Source: Nocardioides sp. LHD-245 (lineage in GTDB: Bacteria > Actinomycetota > Actinomycetes > Propionibacteriales > Nocardioidaceae). Taken from it: a stretch of 64,000 nt of DNA. The notes under the pieces are model-generated. The model did no database searches and had not been told where the DNA came from. It worked only from the letters and a program-made list of their open reading frames with translations. The position numbers and the translations under genes are program-made. Where the stretch lies: contig NZ_JAVFWN010000016.1 in NCBI RefSeq assembly GCF_030929495.1, forward strand, positions 1-64,000, written 5' to 3'. This document shows positions 1 through 8,228 of the stretch, one piece after another; position 1 is the stretch's first letter; each line of letters opens with the position of its first letter.

Positions 1-110
1 GCGATCTCGATCGCCTCGGCACCGGTCAGGTCGTCCCATGGGGTCTGGGCCAGCTCCTGGGCATGCGCGACCACAGCGGTGGCTGTGTCGAGCGCTCCGG
101 GAGGTGTCAT
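1..110 (-). CDS. N-terminus of an SOS-controlled protein (partial)
   Basis: The window cuts this minus-strand gene after its first 36 codons. The start is the ATG at 110-108, preceded by an AGGA-type ribosome site about 7 bases away. The visible residues (MTPPGALDTATAVVAHAQEL, then AQTPWDDLTGAEAIEI) form a short amphipathic helix. No catalytic motif is in view. A perfect actinobacterial LexA box lies 13 bases upstream. That architecture is common ahead of the DUF222/HNH-endonuclease genes of Nocardioides and relatives, and the peptide is compatible with the start of one. This identity is an inference from context, not from a domain I can see. Confidence 0.5.
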   Translation of the reverse strand, partial: MTPPGALDTATAVVAHAQELAQTPWDDLTGAEAIEI

Positions 111-122
111 GCGCTCATCCTA

Positions 123-138
123 TCGAACATCTGTTCGA
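123..138. promoter_or_regulatory. LexA (SOS) box
   Basis: The 16 bases TCGAACATCTGTTCGA match the actinobacterial SOS consensus TCGAAC-N4-GTTCGA exactly, with 7-base perfect inverted arms. The site lies 13 bases before the ATG of the gene running off the left edge, where LexA would block transcription. No gene reads rightward from it. Confidence 0.8.
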
Positions 139-360
139 ACACGCAAGCGACGCGCGGGCCCTGTGGATTGTCACGCCGCAGGACGCGGACCTCATACCCG
201 CCACAGCCACCGCCATGACCGGTCAGCGGTCGGAGGACCCCCATCGGGGCGTCCATATATCGCCGGGGCTCGGGATCGGGCTGTCGACCAGCGCCTGGAC
301 CAGAGCAGCGAGACCGGGGCGCCGGCCGGGGCCTCGTATCGAGCAGCAGCTGCGCGCGGC

Positions 361-1839
361 TCAGTCGACCCGGACCGCCCACCGCCGCAGCAGCCGGGTG
401 GCCAGGATGTACGCGGTCGGTCCCTCCGGCCACTGCGAGACGATCTTGCCGCTGCCGGCCTGGAAGTAGTTGTCCGTCGCCGCCCACACGGTGCGCCGCA
501 GCCGACGCTGGAGCCAGGTGTTGAACCGGCGCATAGCGTCCTCGCGCAGCCGGATCCGCCGCCGACCGCCGCCGTCGAGCCGGGCGATGAGGCTCGCCGC
601 GAACCTCGCCTGCGCCTCGTAGAAGTGGACGAGCGGGATCGAGTTGGTGTTGGGGCCGTACATCATGAAGAAGTTCGGGAACCCCGGGACCATCAAGCCG
701 AGGAAGGCCTCGGGTTCGCCCCGCCAGTGGTCGTGCAGCGATCGGCCGCCCTCGCCGTACACGCGGAAGTTGCCGAGGTAGTTGGCCGCGTCGAAGCCGG
801 TCGCCAGGACGACCAGGTCGAGGTCGTGCTCGTCGCCGTTGGCGTCGACGACGCCGGTGCGGGTCAGCTCCTTGACGCCGTGCGGGACCAGCGTGACCTT
901 CGGGTCGAGTAGCGCCGGATAGTAGGTGTCGCTGATGACGGTACGCCGGGCCTCGAACGGGAAGTTCGGCGTGGCGTGCTCGATGAGCTCGGGGCGACCG
1001 GCCAGCGAGGAGCGCAGGAACTCCAGGGAGGCCTGCTTGCGGCGGGTGTTCGCGCGGCCGCCGACGCGGGCGTGTCCGGAACGGAACTGGCGCAGGTCGT
1101 AGTCGAGATAGAGGCGCAGCCGGCGCCAGGCGTAGACCGGGGCGAGCCGGTTGAGCCGGCGCTCGCGCGGGGTGAACTCCCGCGCGTCCTTGGGCAGCAG
1201 CCAGTTCGGCTCGAGCTGGAAGATCTTGACCTCGCGGGCGGCCCGCGCGGCCTCCTGGATGATCTGGACCGCGGAGCTGCCGGTGCCGACCACCGCGACG
1301 GACCGGCCCTCCATGCTCAGCCCCTCGGGCCAGGTCGAGGTGTGGCAGAGGTCGCCCTCGAAGGCGGTCTCGCCGCGCGCGAACGGCGGCACGGCGGGGA
1401 TGTTGAGGAAGCCCACGGCGCTGATCACCGCGACGAACGGGCCGTGCTCGACACCGTCGGCGGTGCGCAGGGTGTGGGTGGCGGAGGAATCGTCCCAGCG
1501 GACCTCCTCGACCTTCGTGTTCAGCCGGACGCGTGGCGTCACGCCCCACTTCTCGGCGGTGTGCTCCAGATAGCGCTGGAGCTCCTGCCAGCCGGCATGG
1601 GTGCGGGTCCAGTCGCTGCGCTCGAAGGAGAACGAGTAGACGTGCGACTCCAGGTCGACCTCGGCGCCGGGGTACCGGTTCTTCCACCAGGTGCCGCCGA
1701 TGCCCTCGGCCGACTCGAAGACGACGTAGTCGATGCCGCGCCGGCTCAGCGCGACAGCGGCGGCGATGCCGCTGAAGCCGGCGCCGATGATCGCGACCCG
1801 GTGTCCCGGTGCCCGGTGCCCGGGTGCTGCTGAGTTCAC
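361..1839 (-). CDS. Baeyer-Villiger-type flavin monooxygenase
   Basis: An FAD/NADPH class B monooxygenase of about 492 residues, the usual length for the family. It has an FAD-binding GAGFSG near residue 20, the Baeyer-Villiger fingerprint F-x-G-x3-H-x3-W-P at about residues 160-171, and the second nucleotide-binding GTGSSA right after it. Such enzymes insert oxygen beside a ketone to give an ester or lactone, although substrate cannot be read from sequence. I chose the GTG at 1839 because GGAGGAG lies 5 bases upstream. An ATG at 1869 is also open but has no ribosome site. The gene is monocistronic, and its promoter carries one copy of the GntR-regulon motif found across this region. The ester product would suit the alpha/beta hydrolase encoded next door. 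Confidence 0.88.
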   Translation of the reverse strand: MNSAAPGHRAPGHRVAIIGAGFSGIAAAVALSRRGIDYVVFESAEGIGGTWWKNRYPGAEVDLESHVYSFSFERSDWTRTHAGWQELQRYLEHTAEKWGVTPRVRLNTKVEEVRWDDSSATHTLRTADGVEHGPFVAVISAVGFLNIPAVPPFARGETAFEGDLCHTSTWPEGLSMEGRSVAVVGTGSSAVQIIQEAARAAREVKIFQLEPNWLLPKDAREFTPRERRLNRLAPVYAWRRLRLYLDYDLRQFRSGHARVGGRANTRRKQASLEFLRSSLAGRPELIEHATPNFPFEARRTVISDTYYPALLDPKVTLVPHGVKELTRTGVVDANGDEHDLDLVVLATGFDAANYLGNFRVYGEGGRSLHDHWRGEPEAFLGLMVPGFPNFFMMYGPNTNSIPLVHFYEAQARFAASLIARLDGGGRRRIRLREDAMRRFNTWLQRRLRRTVWAATDNYFQAGSGKIVSQWPEGPTAYILATRLLRRWAVRVD

Positions 1840-1878
1840 CGCTGTCTCCTCCATCACGAGCCCCATCAAAGGCTTATT

Positions 1879-1899
1879 GGTCTATTGTTTAGGTCTTTT
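1879..1899. promoter_or_regulatory. GntR-regulon motif, copy 1
   Basis: The AT-rich 21 bases GGTCTATTG + TTTAGGTCTTTT lie 40 bases upstream of the monooxygenase start. They agree at 18 of 21 positions with the copy at 10297-10317, including two GGTC half sites spaced 13 bases apart. I infer it to be an operator for the FCD-type GntR regulator at 10449-11183. Confidence 0.6.
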
Positions 1900-1965
1900 G
1901 CGAGAGTGTCAAGGTAGGCCGCGCATCGCGGGCGCGATGCCCGTCACCCGGCCGGATGGCCGGCG

Positions 1966-2700
1966 CTACTTGATCTGCGCCGTCCAGCCGCCGTCCACGA
2001 CCAGGTCGGTCGCCGTCACGAACGCGGCGTCGTCGGAGAGCAGGAAGGCCACCGCGCCGGCGATGTCGTCCGGCAGCCCCAGCCGGCGCAGGGGGGTCCG
2101 GCTCTCCATGTCGAGCCGGCGCTCGGGCGAGCGCTCGTACAGGTAGTCGATCATCGGCGTGAGCACCGCACCCGGGCACACCGTGTTGCAGCGGATCCCC
2201 TCGGGGCCCAGCTGGAGCGCCAGTGAGCGCGAGAGCGCGACCACCGCGGCCTTGCTCACCTGGTAGGCGTCCAGCGGCGAGTCCATGCCGCGCAGACCGG
2301 CGGTGCTGGCCACGTGCACGATGCTGCGCCCGCGGCCGTTGCGCAGGAGGGGCACCGCCGCGGCGGTGAGCCGGCGCAGGGCGTGGAGGTTGACCCCCAT
2401 CGTCGTCTCCCAGACCTCCTCGGCGGTCTCCAGGAACGAGCCGTCGCCGTCGAAGAGGGCGACCCCGGCCGCGTTGACGAGATGGTCGAGGCCGCCCCAG
2501 CCCACGAGCAGGTCCTGCGGGTCGCCGGACAGCAGGTCGAAGGCGACGTACTCGGCACCGGGCGGAAGCTCCACGCTGTCGGCCGGGCGGACATCGGTCG
2601 CGCGCACCCGCATGCCGTCGGCGACCAGCCGGCGCACGATCGCCGCCCCGATCCCGCCGCCCGCCCCGGTGACGAGCGCGGTGCGGCCGGCGGCAGCCAT
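1966..2700 (-). CDS. SDR-family NAD(P) oxidoreductase
   Basis: A classical short-chain dehydrogenase of 244 residues. The coenzyme motif TGAGGGIG is at 11-18, NAAG at 76-79, the catalytic Ser at 132, Tyr146 and Lys150 in YQVSK, and DGGW near the end. Its ATG shares one base (TGATG) with the stop of the upstream hydrolase, so the two are translationally coupled. It is the last gene of the long operon that starts at 10234. It probably oxidises an alcohol or reduces a ketone in the pathway; direction and substrate are unknown. Confidence 0.9.
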   Translation of the reverse strand: MAAAGRTALVTGAGGGIGAAIVRRLVADGMRVRATDVRPADSVELPPGAEYVAFDLLSGDPQDLLVGWGGLDHLVNAAGVALFDGDGSFLETAEEVWETTMGVNLHALRRLTAAAVPLLRNGRGRSIVHVASTAGLRGMDSPLDAYQVSKAAVVALSRSLALQLGPEGIRCNTVCPGAVLTPMIDYLYERSPERRLDMESRTPLRRLGLPDDIAGAVAFLLSDDAAFVTATDLVVDGGWTAQIK

Positions 2701-3641
2701 CAGGATCCGTCCCGCGTGAACGCCGCCGCGAGCCGCTCGCCGGCGAACCGCATCGAGTCGACCGCGGTCGGGAACAGCTCCTCGAGGCCGAAGAAGCCGT
2801 GGATCATGCCGGGCGTCTCGCACACCTCGACCGGGACGCCCGCGTCGGCCAGCGCCTTCGCGAACAGCGCGCCCTGCGGGCGGATCGGGTCGCACTCGGC
2901 CAGGACCACCGTCGCCTCGGGGAGGCCGGCGAGGTCCGCGTCGAGTACGGCGACCCGCGGGTCGCTCGCGTCGGCGGGCGAGGCCAGATAGTTGTCCTGG
3001 TGCCACTGGAGCTCGTCGCGGTAGAGCATGACGCCCTCGTAGTCGGGATCGAAGCCGATGCTCAAGTCGCAGGTCGTGACCGGGTAGACGAGCAGCTGGT
3101 GGCGCAGCGCGACGGCGCCGGAATCGCGCAGCGCGAGGGCGGTCGCCGCGGCGAGGTTGCCGCCGGCGCTGTCGCCCGCGACGGCGATCCGGGAGGCGTC
3201 GACGCCGGGCAGGCGGCCGGGCTCGGCGGCCCAGACGACGGCGTCGTAGGCATCCTCGGCGGCGGTCGGGAAGCGGGACTCCGGGCCGCGCCGATAGCCC
3301 ACGCTGAGGACCGCACCGCCGGAGGCGAGGGCCAGGAGGCGGGTGGTCGTCTCGTGGGAGTCGATGCTGCCCAGCAGCCACCCGCCGCCGTGGAAGTAGA
3401 CGGTCAGCGGCAGGTCGCCCGTCCCCTCGGGCACGAACAGCCGGGCGGGCAGCTCCGCGCCGTCCCGGGTCGGGACGACGACGTCGACCACCCGGGCGAC
3501 CGGCGGCTTGGCGAGGCCACCGAGGTCCCCGTCGAAGTTGGCCCGGGCCTCGGCCACCGGCAGGAGATGCGCGTTCGGACGCGGCGAGGCGTGGGCGTCG
3601 TCGATGAGCTTCTGGGCGAGGGGGTGCAGCGGCTGGGGCAT
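2700..3641 (-). CDS. Alpha/beta hydrolase, HSL-type esterase
   Basis: A carboxylesterase of the hormone-sensitive-lipase family, 313 residues. The oxyanion-hole motif HGGG is at 84-87, the nucleophile elbow GDSAGG holds Ser158, and Asp251 (in CDPI) and His281 (in MIHGFF) complete the triad. There is no signal peptide, so it acts in the cytoplasm. It follows the first ligase gene by 72 bases and overlaps the SDR behind it. Hydrolysis of an ester, perhaps one made by the neighbouring Baeyer-Villiger enzyme, is the simplest role, but amide hydrolysis cannot be excluded. Confidence 0.9.
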   Translation of the reverse strand: MPQPLHPLAQKLIDDAHASPRPNAHLLPVAEARANFDGDLGGLAKPPVARVVDVVVPTRDGAELPARLFVPEGTGDLPLTVYFHGGGWLLGSIDSHETTTRLLALASGGAVLSVGYRRGPESRFPTAAEDAYDAVVWAAEPGRLPGVDASRIAVAGDSAGGNLAAATALALRDSGAVALRHQLLVYPVTTCDLSIGFDPDYEGVMLYRDELQWHQDNYLASPADASDPRVAVLDADLAGLPEATVVLAECDPIRPQGALFAKALADAGVPVEVCETPGMIHGFFGLEELFPTAVDSMRFAGERLAAAFTRDGS

Positions 3642-3713
3642 GACGGCTCCGATCGTCGGTGTCGTGGCGTGGCGTGCGGGTTGTGTCGTGCGGTCGGTTC
3701 GGACGGGCGCGGG

Positions 3714-5096
3714 TCAGACGCGCTCGTAGTAGCGCTTGACCTCCCAGTCGGTGACGGCTCCGGACTCGAAGGACGCGAGCTCGGCCGCAGCCGACGCGTG
3801 GAGGTGCTCGAAGACCTCGTCGCCGAAGGCGGCCCGGGCCAGCTTGGAGTGCGAGAAGCGCTCGACCGAGTCGTGCAGCGACGAGGTCATCACCTCGACC
3901 GACCGGTTCCCCCACGCGTTGCCGGCGAACACCGGCGGCGTCGGGTCGCCGGCCTCGATGCCGGCCAGTCCGGCGGCGATGGTGGCGCTGAAGGCGTAGT
4001 AGGGGTTGACGTCCGCGCCTGGGATCCGGTTCTCCACCCGGTACGACGGGCCACGTCCCACCAGCCGGAAGGCGCACGAGCGGTTGTCGTGGCCGACCGC
4101 GATCGCGGTGCCCGCGAACTGGTCGGGCAGGTAGCGCTTGTAGGAGTTGACGGTCGGCGCGAACAGCAGGCCGAGCTCCACCGCGTGCGCCAGCTGTCCG
4201 GCCACGAAGGAGCCGAACCGCGGTGACATCGCGCCGGTCTCGTCCGACCAGCACAGCGGCGAGCCGTCCTCGGCGTCCCACATGCTGACGTGGAGGTGGC
4301 ACGAGGAGCCGACCTCGTCGATCTTCGGCTTGGCCATGAAGGTGACGGTGAGGTCCGCGCGGTGGGCCAGCTCCTTGATGCCGTGCTTGAAGAGCACGTG
4401 CCGGTCGGCCATCTCCAGCGCCTCGCAGTAGTCGAGGGTGATCTCCTGCTGGCCCAGGCCCCATTCGGGCTTGGAGGACTCGACGGGCACCCCGAACTTC
4501 GGCATGTCCGTGCGGATCTGGTGCACGAACCACTCGTCCCGCCCACCCTGGACCACCTGGTAGTCCGAGCGGTAGTCCGAGAGCATCCGCAGGTCGCGGT
4601 ACTCGGCCCGCCAGGCCTCGGCCGGCGAGACCGCGGCGACGAAGAACTCCAGCTCGGAGGCGAACTGGAAGGCCAGGCCGTGCTCCCGGGCGCGGGCGAG
4701 CTGGTGCTTGAGGATCGTGCGCGGCGCCACCGGGAGCAGGACGTCGGCGTCGCCCTGGTAGGCGTCGCAGATGACCATGAGCGCGTGCGGCTCCCACGGC
4801 ACCCGCCGCAGGGTCGCCAGGTCCGGCACCAGCCGGATGTCGACCCAGCCGTTGTCGGCGTTGGAGACGGGCAGGTCCAGCGGGTTCATCTCCAGGTCGA
4901 CGGCGAAGACGAAGCTGCTCGCGTTGACGCCCTGCCCCTGCAGGCACAGGGTCCGGAAGGCGTCGATCGTCAGCCGCTTGCCGACCAGCCGTCCGTACGG
5001 GTCGGGGGCGGCGCAGATGACGGTGTCGACCTCGCCGCGACGGGCGAGGTCCTCGAAGGTGTCGAGGTCCACGATCGGGCCAGCGGGATGGTTCAC
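3714..5096 (-). CDS. Glutamine-synthetase-like gamma-glutamyl-amine ligase (first of two)
   Basis: A GS-fold enzyme of 460 residues resembling PuuA/GlnA-like ligases, which join glutamate to an amine with ATP. The catalytic core is recognisable: an E-x-E metal site (ASELEFF), HLHVS, NSYKR, the arginine-rich NRSCAFRL and ENRIPGADVNPYY. The GTG start at 5096 forms a GTGA overlap with the stop of the second ligase gene upstream. Housekeeping GlnA is unlikely, because two divergent copies stand in tandem inside a catabolic operon with SDRs. Comparable ligases act on putrescine (PuuA), isopropylamine (IpuC) or aniline (TdnQ/AtdA1). Which amine is used here is unknown. The two copies might form a hetero-oligomer or use different amines. 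Confidence 0.88.
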   Translation of the reverse strand: MNHPAGPIVDLDTFEDLARRGEVDTVICAAPDPYGRLVGKRLTIDAFRTLCLQGQGVNASSFVFAVDLEMNPLDLPVSNADNGWVDIRLVPDLATLRRVPWEPHALMVICDAYQGDADVLLPVAPRTILKHQLARAREHGLAFQFASELEFFVAAVSPAEAWRAEYRDLRMLSDYRSDYQVVQGGRDEWFVHQIRTDMPKFGVPVESSKPEWGLGQQEITLDYCEALEMADRHVLFKHGIKELAHRADLTVTFMAKPKIDEVGSSCHLHVSMWDAEDGSPLCWSDETGAMSPRFGSFVAGQLAHAVELGLLFAPTVNSYKRYLPDQFAGTAIAVGHDNRSCAFRLVGRGPSYRVENRIPGADVNPYYAFSATIAAGLAGIEAGDPTPPVFAGNAWGNRSVEVMTSSLHDSVERFSHSKLARAAFGDEVFEHLHASAAAELASFESGAVTDWEVKRYYERV

Positions 5097-6358
5097 AGGT
5101 GCTCTCCGTAGCGTCGAAGTTCCCAGTCGGTGATGGTGGTGCGCAGCCAGCGCTCGTAGCGCTCGGCCTCGTTGCGGCGGGTCGCGGCATAGCCCGTCAC
5201 GAAGTCCTCGCCGAGCACGGCCTTCGCGTGGTACGACGCCTCGAGCCGGTCGGCTGCGGAGCGGAGGTCGGCGGGCAGCGGCTCGGCGTCGGTGCGCGGG
5301 CCGGGCGGCGGCAGGGTCAGTCCCTCGTCGATCCCGACCAGGCCACCGCCGAGGAGCGCCGCCGCGACCAGGTAGGGACTCGCGTCCGCGCCCGGACGAC
5401 GGTGCTCGACGCGTGCGCCCGGGACCGAGTCGACCAGGACCCGCAGCGCGGCACTCCGGTCGTCCAGGCCCCAGGTCGCCGACTCGGCGACGAACATCTC
5501 CTTGTCCAGCCGCTTGTAGGAGTTCACGAACGGGAGGACGAGCGCGGTGAGGTCGCCCATCGTCGCCAGCATCCCGGCCAGGTAGCCCTGCGCGAGCGGC
5601 GAGAGCTCGCCCGGGCGCTCGGCGAAGACGTTGCGGCCGTCGCGAGCCAGGCTCGAGTGGACGTGCCCACCGGCGCCCGAGCGGTCGCCGTACGGCTTGG
5701 CCATGAACGTGGCCCGCAGGCCGCGCTCCGCGCACAGGTCGCGGAAGTACTGGCGGGCCCGGGCGGCGCCGTCGGCGGCCCGCAGCGCGGGCTGCGGCTT
5801 GAGCGCGAACTCGAAGAAGCCCGGGCCGAGCTCGGCATGGAACGCCTCGACGGGCGCCCCGACCTGCTCCATCCGGTCGACGAAGTCGGCCGCGACCGCC
5901 TCCGTCTCGCGCAGCCGGGTCAGGCTGTAGGCGTTCTCGGTGCGGCCGAGCGGAGTGCGGGTGTCGGCGTCCTCGATCCAGAGCTCGTACTCGAAGCCGA
6001 GCACCGGCTCGAGGCCGAGCCCGGCGTACCGGCCGACCAGCCGGCCGAGGAGGCCGCGCGCCGACGCGGGGATCGGTACGCCGTCCGCGTCGACCAGGTC
6101 GCCGATGGCGGCGGTCACGGCGCCGGTGCGCCAGGGCAGCTCGACGACCGTGTCGGCATCGACGCGGACCCGGGCGTCGGGGTAGCCGTTGGCGGCATTG
6201 CTGGTCGGGGTGTCGGTGACCTCGTCGGTCACCGAGAGGCCGTGGACGATCGTGCAGAACGCGAGCCCGTCGCCGTCCAGCTTCTCGGTGCGCACCAACT
6301 TGCCGCGGAGCCCGAGGTCGTAGTCGGGCACCTCCAGCTGGGTCAGCGCGACGCTCAT
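5093..6358 (-). CDS. Glutamine-synthetase-like gamma-glutamyl-amine ligase (second of two)
   Basis: A second GS-fold ligase, 421 residues, clearly divergent from its neighbour. It shows LGFEYELWI (metal-binding Glu pair), GPGFFEFAL, the GGHVHSSL ATP/ammonia-site segment, NSYKRL and a late HRRPGADASPYL. It lacks the beta-grasp length of housekeeping GS but keeps the core residues. Its ends overlap both neighbours by 4 bases (ATGA and GTGA), so it is made with them. The expected reaction is ATP-dependent gamma-glutamylation of an amine, protecting it for oxidation and marking it for a PuuD-like hydrolase such as that at 14770-15501. Confidence 0.86.
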   Translation of the reverse strand: MSVALTQLEVPDYDLGLRGKLVRTEKLDGDGLAFCTIVHGLSVTDEVTDTPTSNAANGYPDARVRVDADTVVELPWRTGAVTAAIGDLVDADGVPIPASARGLLGRLVGRYAGLGLEPVLGFEYELWIEDADTRTPLGRTENAYSLTRLRETEAVAADFVDRMEQVGAPVEAFHAELGPGFFEFALKPQPALRAADGAARARQYFRDLCAERGLRATFMAKPYGDRSGAGGHVHSSLARDGRNVFAERPGELSPLAQGYLAGMLATMGDLTALVLPFVNSYKRLDKEMFVAESATWGLDDRSAALRVLVDSVPGARVEHRRPGADASPYLVAAALLGGGLVGIDEGLTLPPPGPRTDAEPLPADLRSAADRLEASYHAKAVLGEDFVTGYAATRRNEAERYERWLRTTITDWELRRYGEHL

Positions 6359-7449
6359 CGCGCCCCTCCTCCCGCGCTCGGGCGGCGCCGGGGACTGCGG
6401 CCGACCCGTTCGTAGACAGCGTCCGGCACCAGCGAGGGATCACGGTAGATCCACCACGTGCAGGACGGGTTCTCCTCGGTGGCCGGCCAGGTCGGCGCGT
6501 CGATGACCCGGGTCGGGTAGCCGAGCCGGTCGATCGGCATCACCTCGTTGAGCTGGCAGCAGTGGACGCAGTAGGAGCAGATGCCCACCGTGTTCCAGGC
6601 CCAGTCGTGGGGCTGCGTCGTCACGGCGAAGTCGTACGGTGCCGCCGCCCGCGGGCTGCCTCCGGTGATGCCCGCGGCCAGCGAGCGACCGCCGGAGCCG
6701 CACGGCGCGAAGCGGAAGCCGATCCGGTCGGCCTCCTCGATCACCTCGACCGCGCCGCTGCGGTCGGGGCCGGTCAGATGGGCGTGGAAGCCGTCGAAGA
6801 CCGCGACGGCGAGCTGGCGCGCCGACTTCGTCCAGGGTTGGCTCGCCAGGGCGTAGCGGCGCTCGTGGACGTCGTACCAGTCGGCCATGAGGTGGTCCCA
6901 CAGGTCGCCGAGCGCCTGCTCGCCGACCAACCGGACGGCCACGTCGACCATCCCGGAGACCAGGTCGACGGCGTCGTCGTGGATGTCCTGCCAGCAGGCC
7001 CGGGCCTCCTCGACCGCGGCACCGGCGGCCGCCGCCGGGCCGCTGCGGCACAGCGTCGCGGCGTGCTCGGCGCGCTCGACGTACTCACCCCAGCGCTCGG
7101 CGATGCCGGCCTGGGGGCCCTGGCCGAGGAGCTCGCGCAGCCGGACCTCCTCGCGCTCGAGCAGGGCCGGGTCGACGCCGCGGGCCCGCACCCAGGCCGC
7201 CGTCGTGCCCGGCCAGCTGCCGTAGACGTCGCGCAGCTCGTCGGCCTCCAGGAGGGACACCTCGACCAGTCGCGCCGCGTCCTCCGGCCGCCCGGCGGAC
7301 AGGGCCCGGCCGGCCGCGGCGAAGGTGCCCTCGCCGAGCTCGCTCCAGGAGCCGGTCCGGGTGACCCGGCCGAGCGAGGACTCGTCGGCCACCGGTCCGG
7401 GGCCGGCGACCAGGGGAAGGGGCACGAACCCCGTCGTGTCGGCGCTCAT
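6355..7449 (-). CDS. Unrecognised protein with a C-terminal Cys cluster
   Basis: A soluble protein of 364 residues whose family I cannot name. The first two thirds are helical and acidic. The last third is rich in Trp and Cys: CGSGGR at about 250, then C-x2-C-x2-C-C at 291-298 (CSYCVHCC), and SCTWW at about 330, which looks like a metal or iron-sulfur site. The C-terminal tail is Arg-rich. It overlaps the SDR before it and the ligase after it by 4 bases each, so it belongs to the operon core. It could be a metalloenzyme or a partner of the ligases or of the DUF1116 protein. No function is assigned. Confidence 0.85.
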   Translation of the reverse strand: MSADTTGFVPLPLVAGPGPVADESSLGRVTRTGSWSELGEGTFAAAGRALSAGRPEDAARLVEVSLLEADELRDVYGSWPGTTAAWVRARGVDPALLEREEVRLRELLGQGPQAGIAERWGEYVERAEHAATLCRSGPAAAAGAAVEEARACWQDIHDDAVDLVSGMVDVAVRLVGEQALGDLWDHLMADWYDVHERRYALASQPWTKSARQLAVAVFDGFHAHLTGPDRSGAVEVIEEADRIGFRFAPCGSGGRSLAAGITGGSPRAAAPYDFAVTTQPHDWAWNTVGICSYCVHCCQLNEVMPIDRLGYPTRVIDAPTWPATEENPSCTWWIYRDPSLVPDAVYERVGRSPRRRPSAGGGAR

Positions 7450-8225
7450 GTCAGCTCGAACCCTCCGTCGATGCGCAGGTCCGCCCCCGTCACGTACGAC
7501 GCCTGGTCGGCCAGCAGGAAGGCGATCGCCGTGGCGACCTCGTCGGCGCGGGCGAACCGGCCGAGCGGCACCCGCGGCGCCAGCGCGGGCGGCAGCTGCG
7601 CCGTGGCGCCGTGGGCCGCGGCCATCGCGGTCGCGACGAAGCCGGGCGACACGGTGTTGACCCGCACCCCGCGGGCCGCGAGCGCCCGACCAGCCGTCCG
7701 GGTGAGCATCGCCAGGCCCGCCTTGGACGCCGCGTAGGCGGGGTTCGGGTCGGGGTTGCTCAGCGCGATCACCCGGTGCGCCTCGATCGAGCCCACGTTG
7801 ACCACCGCGCCGCCCGCGGCCGCGAACCGCGGCCCGGCGGCGTCGAGCACGCGGTAGGCCCCCACCAGGTTGACGTCGAGGGTGCGCAGCCAGCTCTCGG
7901 AGCCGGCTCCGGCGAACCCGGTCTGGTCCAGGACCCCGGCGCAGTTGACGACGTACGAGAGCGGGAGGCCGCCACGCAGCCGGTCGAGCGTGGTGCCCAG
8001 GCCGTCCGTGTCGGTCACGTCGACCGCGGCGCAGCGGCGCCGGCCGTCGTACCCGCCGTCGTCCGCGGGGACGACCCGGTCCAGGCACAGCACCGTGAGC
8101 CCGGCGTCGAGCAGCAGGGTCGACGTGGCCGCGCCGATCCCGCCCGCCGCGCCGGTCACGACCGCGACCTCGCCGGCGTAGGTCAGGCTGGTCCCGCGTG
8201 CGCCCTCGTGCATGGCCTCGTGCAT
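7446..8225 (-). CDS. SDR-family NAD(P) oxidoreductase
   Basis: A classical SDR of 259 residues with TGAAGGIG at 24-31, NCAG at 94-97, Ser146, and Tyr164/Lys168 in YAASK. The ending RIDGGF is typical. The start ATG at 8225 follows the DUF1116 stop by 3 bases. Another ATG four codons in would also be open. It is a member of the operon starting at 10234. Substrate unknown. Confidence 0.88.
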   Translation of the reverse strand: MHEAMHEGARGTSLTYAGEVAVVTGAAGGIGAATSTLLLDAGLTVLCLDRVVPADDGGYDGRRRCAAVDVTDTDGLGTTLDRLRGGLPLSYVVNCAGVLDQTGFAGAGSESWLRTLDVNLVGAYRVLDAAGPRFAAAGGAVVNVGSIEAHRVIALSNPDPNPAYAASKAGLAMLTRTAGRALAARGVRVNTVSPGFVATAMAAAHGATAQLPPALAPRVPLGRFARADEVATAIAFLLADQASYVTGADLRIDGGFELT

Positions 8226-8228
8226 GAC

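Noticed and set aside
3714..6358. Housekeeping glutamine synthetase
   Set aside because: Two tandem divergent copies in a catabolic operon, without the usual glnA/glnE surroundings, fit amine ligases better.
5190..6443. Frame-extended fusion of the two ligases
   Set aside because: The start/stop overlap GTGA at 5093-5096 shows two genes, and codons upstream of it lack GS motifs.
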